Source: Chara braunii (Eukaryota > Streptophyta > Charophyceae > Charales > Characeae). Taken from it: a DNA stretch of 22,410 nt. The notes under the pieces are model-generated. The model ran no database searches, was not told where the DNA came from, and saw only the letters and a list, made by a program, of their open reading frames with translations. Below, in pieces: positions 1-6,999 of the stretch; position 1 is the first letter of the stretch; each line of letters starts with the position of its first letter. The position numbers and the translations under genes were made by a program. The stretch lies in NCBI GenBank assembly GCA_003427395.1, contig BFEA01000196.1, forward strand, positions 578,062-600,471, in the 5' to 3' direction.

Positions 1-305
1 TCAGAGGACCATTCGTGCTATTCGCCACTGTGCGCAGTTGCACACCTTATCAGAGGACCATTCATGCTATTTGCCATTGTGCGCAGTTGAGCGCTGTATC
101 AGAGGACCATTCCTGCTATTCGCTACTGTGCGCAGTTGCGCACCTTATTAGAGGACCATTCGTGCTATTTGCCACTGTGCGCAGTTGAGCGCTGTATCAG
201 AGGACCATTCGTGCTATTCGCCACTGTGCACAGTTGCGCACCGTGTAAGAAGACCATTCGTACTATTTGTCACTGTGCACAGTTGCGCATCGTATCAGAG
301 GTCCG
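1..305 (+). repeat. Tandem array I in left LTR, about 49-bp units
   Basis: Units beginning TCAGAGGACCATTC start at 1, 50 and 99 and continue to about 300. Each contains a GCGCAGTTG-type segment. Two alternating variants (ending in a CACACCTTA or GCGCTGTA type) are visible. Long open frames read through the array because 49 bp is not a multiple of three and the unit is poor in stops; these are not genes. The same array occupies about 17325-18145 of the right LTR. Confidence 0.9.
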
Positions 306-317
306 TTTGTGCTATCT

Positions 318-835
318 GCCTTGCACACACTTGAAGTCCATATCTGAGTGCGTAGTATGCGCATCGCACTTGAGGGCTATTTGGCAACTATGCATACCAC
401 ACTTGAAGGCCATATCTGAGTGCGCAGTATGCGCATCGCACTTGAGGGCTATTTGGCAACTGTGCATACCACACTTGAAGGCCATATCTGAGTGCGCACT
501 ATCCGCATCGCACTTGAGGGCTATTTGGCAATTGTGCATACCGCACTCGAAGGCCATATCTGAGTGCGCAGTATGTGCATCGCACTTGAGGGCTATTTCG
601 TTGTTTGGCAACTGTGCATATCATACTTGGGGGCCATATCCAAGTTGACAACTGTGCATGCCGCACTTGAGGACCATATCCAAGTTGGCAACTGTGCATA
701 CCATACTTGAGGGCCATATCCGAACTGACAACCGTGCATACTGCACTTGAGAGTCATATTCAAGTTGGCAACTGTGTATATCGCATTTCCGAGTTTGCAA
801 TTGTGCGCAGTCTGCACGCTGCACTTAAGGGCAAG
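318..835 (+). repeat. Tandem array II in left LTR, about 72-bp dimeric units
   Basis: CACTTGAAGG recurs at 400 and 472, giving a 72-bp period. Each unit has two related halves that both start CACTTGA, one continuing GGCCATATCTGAGTGCGC and the other GGGCTATTTGGCAACTG. Later units (after 600) diverge into AAGTTG/GCAACTGTGCAT variants. Open frames on both strands through this stretch are repeat artefacts. Confidence 0.88.
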
Positions 836-1110
836 ATCTGATTTTCCTCGCAACTGTATGCAGTATGCGCACTATATTTGAGTGCTATTTCTGAACAATG
901 TTTGGTCAATTTCGGACCCGAAGTACAAGTGTCCGTGTCAGCTGAATGGATAGTAAATAGCTGATTTTGAGCTTGCACTTACTGTTTTGATAGTAGTCTG
1001 GCCCTAAGTAAAGGCCAAGTGTAGCATATGGTAATCCTGTTGTAAACAGTAAGCAAAAACTGATTGTCGTTTGACTGACAGATAGAGCACGTGACAAGAA
1101 TATTAGTTTC

Positions 1111-1645
1111 TAAGTGCGCACCCGCGCGCGCCCAGACCAGATATTGCGCGCCAAAGCTTGAGAGTGCGCGCCTATGCACGCCCAAGCTTGATATTACCGC
1201 TAGATTGCATGCCCATGCGCGCCCAAGCTTGAGAGTGCGCGCCTATGCGCGCCCAAGTTTGATATTACCATTAGAGTGCGCGCCCATGCGCGTCCAAGCT
1301 TGAGATTGCGCGTCCATGCGCGCCCAAGCTTGATATTACCGTTAGAGTGCGCGCCCATGCGCATCCAAGCTTGAGAGTGCGCGCCCATGCGCGCCCAAGC
1401 TTGATATTACCGTTAGAATGCGCGCCCATACGCGCCAAAGCTTGAGAGTGCGCGCCCATGCGCGCCCAAGCTTGATATTGCCATTAGAGTGCGCGCCCAT
1501 GCGCGCCCAAGCTTGTGAGTGCGCGCTCGTGCGCGCGCAAATTTGATATTGCCGTTGAAGTGCGCGCCCATACGCGCCCAAGCTTGAGAAGTGCGCGCCC
1601 ATGCGCACCCAAGCTTGATATTGCTTGAGAGTGCGCGCCTATGCG
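1111..1645 (+). repeat. Tandem array III in left LTR, 71-bp HindIII-type dimeric units
   Basis: GATATTACC-type segments recur every 71 bp (1190, 1261, 1332, 1403). Each unit holds two halves of about 36 bp ending in CCAAGCTTGA and rich in alternating GCGCGC. AAGCTT (a HindIII site) therefore recurs about every 35 bp. The strand is unusually CpG-rich for a methylated LTR. Minus-strand open frames here reflect the periodicity only. Confidence 0.92.
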
Positions 1646-1649
1646 CGCC

Positions 1650-1960
1650 CAAGCTAGATATTGCTGTTGGAGTACACGCCCGTATGCGCCCAGGCCAGAT
1701 ATTGTTGTTGGAGTACACGCCCGTGTGCGCCCAGGCCAGATATTACTGTTAGAGTGTGCGCCCGTGTGTGCCCCGGGCCCGAAATAATTATTTGAGTACG
1801 TGCCCGTGTGCCCTTGCGCTGGATATGTGTGCGCCCACGCTAGATGCTGTCGTTTGAGTGCGCGCCCATTTGCCCTTGCGCTGATATTGTCATTTGAGTA
1901 CGCGCCTATGTGCACCCAGGCTGGGTATTGTCATTTGAGTGCGCGCCCGTGTGCGCTCGA
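1650..1960 (+). repeat. Tandem array IV in left LTR, about 41-bp units
   Basis: AGATATT recurs at 1656, 1697 and 1738 (41-bp steps) within units carrying CGCCCGTGTGCGCCCAGGCC. Units are more diverged toward 1960 (GGGTATTGTCATTTGAGT). The start of this array merges with array III, whose half-unit has a related GCGCGCCC...AAGCT core, suggesting common descent. Confidence 0.8.
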
Positions 1961-2164
1961 GCCTATGATTATTATGAGATGATTTGCCTCCACGCACCCG
2001 TTGATTTATCCTTTTGCTGATCAACAACACCTCATGCACATGATATTTTCCCTCACATGGGGAGCATTGGCGGTTCAGTCCCTGCACAGATGACCTCGCT
2101 CAGTCTAGCCCCAGTACATATAGCATTTGTGACTGGTCCTTGTGCATCAGATGTATCACTGATC

Positions 2165-2415
2165 AGTTGTTGTTCAGCCAGGCCCTTCAGGCGGGCCTAC
2201 TTGAGATTGTTGCTGCTCAGCCGGGCCCCTTCAGGCGGGCCCACTTCTCAAGATTGTTGCAACTTTTCAGCTAGGTCCCCTCAGGCGGGCCCTTTCTTTA
2301 GAGCTAGCTGCTGTTTAGCCAGGCCCACTCAGGCGGGGTTTATATTGAGTTGATGTTCAGCCGGGTCCATTCAGGCGGGCCTCACTTTGAGTCAGGCTAT
2401 TCAGACAGGCCTCCA
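2165..2415 (+). repeat. Tandem array V in left LTR, TTCAGCC..GGCCC..TCAGGCGGGC units
   Basis: Six or so irregular units of about 40-55 bp each carry TTCAGCCGGGCCC then TTCAGGCGGGC, i.e. a short internal GC inverted pair. The array ends just before the open frame that starts at 2422. Confidence 0.8.
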
Positions 2416-2421
2416 TATTGA

Positions 2422-3024
2422 GTTGCAGATTGCTATTCCGGTCAGGTCTTGGAGGCAGTACCCGTACCAGAGAGGGTGTGCTTTCTGTCCAAGCTGGCCA
2501 GTCGTCGTGAGACTACCCCTAAGTGGGGTAGATTGATCGAGAGGTTCTACTACAGACATGCGGGACACCAGAGTTTCACCATCAGGGCCAATGAGTCCTC
2601 GACCTCGAGACACACGCCCGTGATCACCTACTCGGTGAAGGGGGCAGAGACAGGGTTGAAGGGCACCACATACGACCGGATTGTTGATTACATATTTCGC
2701 AGGGAGAGCTATTGGAGGGACAACTGGCTACATGTGGTGTTCCCTCGTGTACCTTCAGCACCTGGGGGCGTGCTCTTCGATTTTTATGGATGCAACTCCA
2801 AGCCCCTTAGTGAGTCTCGCAGCAAGGACAAGAGGCGGAAGGACGGCCGGATTAGGAGAGAGATAGCTAGATCAGGGGTCTCAATCACTACATGCGTCCA
2901 CTCACAGAGATTGAGTTCGTGGACAGAGACAGGAGCACTGGAGACCAGCGAGCGGAGACGTCGGAGGGCGACATTGAGGAGGATCACACGTCTTCTTGCA
3001 CGATATCTTGTTGAGGGTGACTGA
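2422..3024 (+). CDS. Open frame 1 inside the left LTR, unknown protein
   Basis: An open frame of 200 codons follows a TGA at 2419. It has no in-frame ATG at its beginning, so if translated it would have to be an exon; ATTGAGTTGCAG at 2417-2428 resembles a splice acceptor. The product reads ...ERVCFLSKLASRRETTPKWG..., then HVVFPRVPSAPGGVLFDF, then a basic segment SRSKDKRRKDGRIRREI. I recognise no family. The last third (after about codon 160, base 2900) is in a different frame from the right LTR because 80 bp are deleted here; it becomes an artificial Arg-rich tail. Substitutions between the two LTR copies are mostly amino-acid-changing, as expected of neutral decay. Confidence 0.4.
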   Translation, partial: VADCYSGQVLEAVPVPERVCFLSKLASRRETTPKWGRLIERFYYRHAGHQSFTIRANESSTSRHTPVITYSVKGAETGLKGTTYDRIVDYIFRRESYWRDNWLHVVFPRVPSAPGGVLFDFYGCNSKPLSESRSKDKRRKDGRIRREIARSGVSITTCVHSQRLSSWTETGALETSERRRRRATLRRITRLLARYLVEGD

Positions 3025-3031
3025 CTTCTAC

Positions 3032-3553
3032 ATGTCAGACAACCCTAGGTCTGAGACAGTTATTGGTCCCCCAAGAGGGGAGGGTCCGGTCCCATACCTC
3101 GGAGATGGTTATAGTCATTTGGTCGGGACGGACTTTGCTATGCAGGCATATTGAAAGCCTCTTTACGGAGATCGCTTTCTCGAGGTTTCCTACATTTACT
3201 CTGGTGGGAGAGGACGTATTGAGATATTGATTGGAGCTTCAGGCGATATCATCCTTGCGGAGGAGCTTTATCTCAGGAGNGTTTCCTACATTTACTCTGG
3301 TGGGAGAGGACGTATTGAGATATTGATTGGAGCTTCAGGCGATATCATCCTTGCGGAGGAGCTTTATCTCAGGAGCGTCGCAGACGAGGAGATGGCCAGA
3401 TGCATGACCTATATTTGCAAGATTGATCCAATAGCGCCTCTCGAGATCAGCTATGTGGTTCCAGAGTCTATAGCCACACGAGTTCTTAATGACGAGGAGT
3501 CCCAGACGGCAGTGCTCACTCACGAGGGGGTACCGCTTATTATCATTGATTGA
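3032..3553 (+). pseudogene. Open frame 2 inside the left LTR, unknown protein
   Basis: The frame starts at an ATG (MSDNPRSETVIG) 7 bases after frame 1 ends, and runs to TGA 3551-3553. It has an internal TGA at 3152-3154 where the right copy reads CGA (21132-21134). Codons are otherwise preserved between copies through YSGGRGRIEILIGASGD, EELYLRSVADEEMARC and PLEISYVVPESIATRVL. A 95-bp duplication plus N (3185-3375) adds 32 codons and is probably an assembly artefact; without it the protein is about 141 residues. No known domain is recognised. Confidence 0.42.
3185..3375 (+). repeat. Exact 95-bp duplication around a single N (probable assembly artefact)
   Basis: 3185-3279 and 3281-3375 are the same 95 bases, separated only by N at 3280. 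The right LTR has a single copy. Contig ends that overlap but were joined with a placeholder N give exactly this picture. Confidence 0.85.
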
Positions 3554-3604
3554 GGTTCTCTCTTTTCAGTCACTATTGATGTATTATGACATTATTACTT
3601 ATTA

Positions 3605-3934
3605 GTGACTGCAGTCCTTCAATGGTTGCTCCCTGCATACTCTGTGTACTACTCTTCAGTCTCGTATCTCTGGTCATACTCTTGCAAAGTCTGGTTTCTG
3701 GTCTTCTCATTTTGTCAGTGTCAATTGCTCTATGATGAATGTTTGTTATTTTTCCTCCTTACTTTATGCAGGTTACACTCAAGGCAGCTTAAAGGACTCC
3801 TGAATGACAGGGACTCTACTGACCTTGAATCTATCCTTTATACGGGGTCAGGTGCAGGCGATAAACCCGAACGCCTCACTCTAAGCCGTGTCGCCGCTGG
3901 CAGGAGGGATAACCCTGACTACTCGGCTGTATGA
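3605..3934 (+). other. LTR open stretch with acceptor-like site and conserved downstream frame (left)
   Basis: The open frame lacks an initial ATG and its first half is T-rich and hydrophobic, more intron-like than coding. TTTTTCCTCCTTACTTTATGCAG at 3749-3771 has the form of a 3' splice site. The downstream part (3772-3934; LHSRQLKGLLNDRDSTDLES, GAGDKPERLTLSRVAAGRRD) looks protein-like and is nearly the same in the right LTR. I infer a possible last exon of an LTR-borne gene; no transcript evidence is available. Confidence 0.28.
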
Positions 3935-4080
3935 TAAAGTGTGACTGCCTTGAACACACCTCTATTTTTATACCTTGCAAAATTCTTGCGTGACAGCCTG
4001 TCAATCCTCCAACCCACTGAGCTCGGTCCCGGGGAAGGACATCTCACCGGACCCTTGAAGCAGTTGGGGCGCGACAAAGA

Positions 4081-4098
4081 TGGCGCCGTTGCCGGGGA
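4081..4098 (+). promoter_or_regulatory. Primer-binding site, tRNA-Asp type
   Basis: TGGCGCCGTTGCCGGGGA lies four bases after the left LTR end. It is the complement of the 3' end of plant cytosolic tRNA-Asp including the added CCA, as in Athila-type elements (from knowledge of the family). It primes minus-strand DNA synthesis. Its position also confirms 4076 as the LTR end. A small hairpin (ACTCAA 4098-4103 with TTGAGT 4109-4114) abuts its 3' edge. Confidence 0.93.
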
Positions 4099-4338
4099 CT
4101 CAAAAATCTTGAGTTCCTGGGAGCGGACCTTGGTCACAATATTCTGTGAGTAGGCAGCAGTCTAGCATATTTTGTACAAGGTCTGGATCCTGTCAGAAAG
4201 ACTTTCGGCTAGAGAAGCCCCGAGATGGAGGGGCCTCTTGCAGAAATCTACCTGAAGTGATTCAGATCTGCAAGCAAGGGTTTGGAATTTGTTTTCTGGA
4301 CCCTTCGCTTGAGAAGACCATAAGTTAGAAACCAGACG
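4099..4338 (+). other. Untranslated leader between primer-binding site and first ORF
   Basis: About 240 bases without a convincing gene. It contains GTGAGT at 4145-4150, which resembles a 5' splice donor, and a small hairpin at 4098-4114. The packaging signal would be expected here, but nothing identifies it by sequence. Confidence 0.5.
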
Positions 4339-4734
4339 ATGACTGAAGAGTATAATGTCCTAGAAGCCCTAACTCGTGTCACCTGCGGTGGTGCCTTCCC
4401 TTATATGTTTGTCAAATGCATTACTTGTGTGAAAAGTACAACGACTGTGCATGTGCTTGCCTCTAGATTCCTTGACACTGATGACTATGATATTCGACCC
4501 TACATCCTAGAGGGAGCTGATCAGGACCCTAGTTTCTTTACCAACTGGGATGTCATAGTGGAGTGTGTCAAAGCCGAGAGGGATCAATTGAGACAACAAG
4601 GGATAAAAGATAATTGGATCTTACTGCCTAGGATTTATGAGAGGATTCCTACCCCGCCAGTACCTAAAGAATTCTATGATGGTAGAAACATGCAGTCAAT
4701 CATCAATGCAGCACTAAGGAGGCAAACCTGGTAA
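4339..4734 (+). CDS. Extra ORF A: first copy of a repeated 131-residue domain, unknown function
   Basis: An intact ATG-to-TAA frame of 131 residues. Landmarks, in order, are ALTRVTCGGAFPY (residues 10-22), two cysteines in KCITC (26-30), SRFLDTDDYDIRPY (42-55), W-rich middle, ERDQLRQQG (80-88), ERIPTPPVP (101-109), a Phe-Tyr-Asp-Gly segment and a final INAALRRQTW. The same pattern recurs in four further ORFs before gag, and copy B has the same length. No family is recognised. The next ORF begins 8 bases after its stop, a spacing unusual in a eukaryotic transcript unless reinitiation, splicing or readthrough is used. Confidence 0.75.
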   Translation: MTEEYNVLEALTRVTCGGAFPYMFVKCITCVKSTTTVHVLASRFLDTDDYDIRPYILEGADQDPSFFTNWDVIVECVKAERDQLRQQGIKDNWILLPRIYERIPTPPVPKEFYDGRNMQSIINAALRRQTW

Positions 4735-4742
4735 ACAGTTAA

Positions 4743-5138
4743 ATGTCAGCAGTAACGAAAGCGATAGAGGCGTTGACAAGGATCACGGCTGGGGGTGCCC
4801 TCCCGTATGTCATTGAGAAGTGTGTGACTTGTGAGCACGACTCAGTGATCTTGTACGTCCTTGTAGCTCGGTTTCTTGATACGGATGACTATGATGTGAG
4901 GCCATACGTATCTGCTGAGACGAGGAAAGGGATCGATTACAAGGCATGTTGGATAGCTGCTGCTGAATATGTTATAGATGAGAGGCTGTTGCTGAGACAA
5001 CGAGGGAAAAAAGTGACTTGGAATGTCCTGCCTAGAAAGTTTGAGAGATTCCCAAGTCCGCCTGTGCCCGCTAGCTTCTGCGACGCGAAGGACTGGGGAC
5101 CAATCCTTAACGCGGTACTTAGGGATCGAGTGTGGTGA
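4743..5138 (+). CDS. Extra ORF B: second copy of the repeated 131-residue domain
   Basis: An intact frame, 131 residues, the closest relative of ORF A: ALTRITAGGALPY, EKCVTCE, ARFLDTDDYDVRPYV, ERLLLRQRGKKVTW, ERFPSPPVP, ILNAVLRDRVW. The shared positions include the G-G-x-x-P-Y turn, the FLDTDDYD-(I/V)-RPY core and the Pro-rich ERxPxPPVP segment. Its TGA stop (5136-5138) is in the same frame as, and one codon before, the ATG of the next ORF, so the two may once have been one reading frame. Confidence 0.75.
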   Translation: MSAVTKAIEALTRITAGGALPYVIEKCVTCEHDSVILYVLVARFLDTDDYDVRPYVSAETRKGIDYKACWIAAAEYVIDERLLLRQRGKKVTWNVLPRKFERFPSPPVPASFCDAKDWGPILNAVLRDRVW

Positions 5139-5141
5139 GCC

Positions 5142-5450
5142 ATGCCAAGAGATGTCTACACTCCTGATGACAGAGAGAGCTTCTGCTTCGAGGTCTATCT
5201 AGATGAGCAACGACCGACTGTCATCGGGGCCGTGAGAGGATGCGACACTAGGCTAGGTGGGCGCGATGAAATTGGCATGGTAGAGCACTACCTTGAGCTT
5301 ATGCGGGCGGCTTCTTTTAAAGCAATTACGGATCAGACTGAGATTAGGCATCTGCTGGATTGCAAGAGTTCGGATGGCAGGACAGTGATGCTACATGCGA
5401 GAGATGAGATCATCCTATCTAGACAGCGTTCTGCGGACAGTCTAGCTTGA
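5142..5450 (+). CDS. Small extra ORF, 102 residues, unknown
   Basis: An ATG at 5142 begins an intact frame ending at TGA 5448-5450. The product (MPRDVYTPDDRESFCFEVYL..., then GCDTRLGGRDEIG, then RHLLDCKSSDGRTVML) shows no clear similarity to ORFs A-E or to gag. It is in phase with ORF B, separated by one stop and one codon. It may be an extension of ORF B or a separate cistron; I do not recognise it. Confidence 0.55.
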   Translation: MPRDVYTPDDRESFCFEVYLDEQRPTVIGAVRGCDTRLGGRDEIGMVEHYLELMRAASFKAITDQTEIRHLLDCKSSDGRTVMLHARDEIILSRQRSADSLA

Positions 5451-5473
5451 GGCGCTAGAAGCAGCTCAAGGCA

Positions 5474-5996
5474 ATGATATTGGAATGTGAAAACTCTAAG
5501 TCAATTGCGACTGTGACCATTGGTAGAGGATGGTTAGATAAAGTAACCGAGACCGACAGTCCATTCGAGATATTGAGACACGACGTCTGTAGAGAAGGAC
5601 ATTTAGTATTAAATGTTCCAGTGGTCAGATTTCTCAATACCGACGAGCTTGACGTGAGGGTTTATGCTCAGGAAGGAATAAAAGAGGAAGAAGGCTATTT
5701 AGAGTGTCTGGAAAGTGTACATTCACCTCTCGAGGATAAGGGAACTGCTTCGAGGCTTGCATGAGAAAGTGACTTGGGAAAAACGAGTCAGGCAATTTGA
5801 AAGACTTCCTAGTTTTTTGACTACGAATAGCTTCACTGACAGGAGAGACTTGACGCCTCTTCTAGAAGCTATTGCCGTGGTTGGTAAAGCAAGAGAGAAT
5901 GACTTAGTCATGCGACCAAAGACGTTGTTTCTTGACATCTTTGTTCGACGATTTGAAATCCAAGACAAAGCTTCTTCTGGATTTTTCCTCACCTGA
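5474..5996 (+). pseudogene. Extra ORF C: third, frameshifted copy of the repeated domain
   Basis: The first part (5474-5764, frame 2) has WLDKVTETDSPFEILRHDVC, then VVRFLNTDELDVRVYAQEG, matching the SRFLDTDDYDIRPY core of ORFs A and B. The match continues in frame 3 from about 5725 (RIRELLRGLHEKVTW, QFERLPSF, NSFTDRRDLTPLLEAI), so a frame change lies between about 5715 and 5745. The GG-PY motif is lost (TDSPFEI). After the usual domain end the frame runs on to 5996. This is the most diverged copy. Confidence 0.65.
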
Positions 5997-6015
5997 CAAT
6001 GGAAAGGAGCTTGTT

Positions 6016-6491
6016 ATGGCCGAGGAGTATGCTGGTTTCCTAGGAAGCAGGCATAGTTGGAAAAAGGTTGAAAGGAAGGAACTACCATATATTAATTCTT
6101 CGGTCATCTCGCGCTTACTCAAGGATTTAGAGCCCCTCACGGTAGGAGGAACATTTCCTTATGAGATTGAGAGATACACTTAGCCATACCTGAGGCAGAG
6201 GAGAAAGTGTATGTGTTAGTAACTCGCTTCCTAGAGACCAATGAATATGACGTGCGTATATACACTCCAGTGACTAGTTAGATTTAGCGGCGGTTTACTG
6301 GGTGTCACAAGTGGGCACTTAGTCACGTCAGTAAATACAGAGACGAACTTAAGAAGGAGGGTAAGAAAGTTACCTGGAGTGTGGAGCCTACTGAGTACGA
6401 AGGTTTTCCAAGCCCTCCTATTCCAGATAGTTTCGTCAATGGTGAAGACTGGGAGCCTATTCTTAATGTCGTTTTGAGAGACAGGAAGTAG
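6016..6491 (+). pseudogene. Extra ORF D: fourth copy of the repeated domain, broken
   Basis: Begins MAEEYAGFLGSRHSW at 6016; the domain proper starts at LLKDLEPLTVGGTFPYEIER. A frame change near 6175-6183 follows; the domain continues as VYVLVTRFLETNEYDVRIYT, then two stops (TAG about 6279 and 6285), then ELKKEGKKVTW, EGFPSPPIPDSF and EDWEPILNVVLRDRK to TAG 6489-6491. The C-terminal half is well conserved with ORF B, despite the breaks. Confidence 0.7.
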
Positions 6492-6561
6492 TGTCAACAT
6501 TGACGATTCAGGCGCTGGATAGGATTAGACAGGCTCATGGGGGTCGCTAGGGACTAGGCAA

Positions 6562-6999
6562 ATGTCTGGTTACTGTTCGGCAGTCACGGCAGCACTAGAC
6601 GCCTTGGTTCCATTTACCAGTGGAGGAGTCTTTCACTACAAGATAGAGCGCTGCATATCCCTGGAGGAGAAGCATGCCCCGGGGAAGGCGTACGTCCTTG
6701 TAGTGAAGTTCCTCGACACTGGTAAGTATGATATCCGACCCTATGTCCCTTCATTAAGGGAGAAGGGGACAGATCGTGAATCTCTTCGTAATTGGATCAG
6801 TAGTGTAATTGGTCAAGAAAAAAGAGAGTTGGAAAGAAAAGGAGCAAGAGTAGTTAGTAACATAACATCGATTGAGTTTGACAGGATTCCCGAACCGATT
6901 TTGTCGGAAAGTTTTACCGACGGCAGAAACTGGGAACCAATTTTAAACGCAATCATAAGAGAGAAAGGATTCAGGAAGAAATATGAGTTTAACGAATAA
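6562..6999 (+). CDS. Extra ORF E: fifth copy of the repeated domain, intact
   Basis: An ATG-to-TAA frame of 145 residues: ALVPFTSGGVFHYKIERC, VVKFLDTGKYDIRPYVP, KRELERKGARVV, EFDRIPEPILSESF, GRNWEPILNAIIREK, then a basic tail GFRKKYEFNE. His replaces the Pro of GG-x-x-PY. Its last 17 bases (6983-6999) overlap the first ATG of gag in another frame. Unknown function; an accessory structural or regulatory role in the element is a guess. Confidence 0.72.
   Translation: MSGYCSAVTAALDALVPFTSGGVFHYKIERCISLEEKHAPGKAYVLVVKFLDTGKYDIRPYVPSLREKGTDRESLRNWISSVIGQEKRELERKGARVVSNITSIEFDRIPEPILSESFTDGRNWEPILNAIIREKGFRKKYEFNE

Larger units (their letters stand above)
1..4076 (+). repeat. Left (5') LTR, 5'-truncated by the window
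   Basis: Base 1 aligns with about 17840 and base 4076 with 21962 of the right copy. The shared end is CGCGACA; after it the left copy runs into AAGA and the primer-binding site while the right copy runs into unrelated DNA, which fixes the 3' boundary. Differences from the right copy include an 80-bp deletion at 2900/2901, a 95-bp tandem duplication around an N at 3280, and scattered substitutions. The LTR holds five tandem arrays (1-2415) and then about 1.6 kb with conserved open frames. About 840-1110, 1960-2165 and 3554-3775 are LTR sequence shared by both copies in which I see no gene. Confidence 0.95.

Noticed and set aside
1-840. CRISPR array
   Set aside because: Repeats are contiguous without unique spacers and sit inside an LTR of a eukaryotic retrotransposon.
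136-978. Long open frames on both strands through the LTR repeats (for example 170 residues at 136-648)
   Set aside because: They are products of tandem arrays I and II: the translated proteins repeat with the DNA period and appear on both strands in several frames.
1200-1915. Overlapping minus-strand frames of up to 143 residues rich in GAHGRAL and ARTL
   Set aside because: They follow the 71-bp and 41-bp units of arrays III and IV and have no independent coding signal.
2449-2451. Start of LTR frame 1 at 2449 with methionine
   Set aside because: The codon is TTG; the frame is open back to 2422 and has no suitable ATG, so it is described as an open frame or possible exon.
4146-4328. 60-residue frame in the leader
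   Set aside because: Short, no similarity to ORFs A-E, and lies in the expected untranslated leader.
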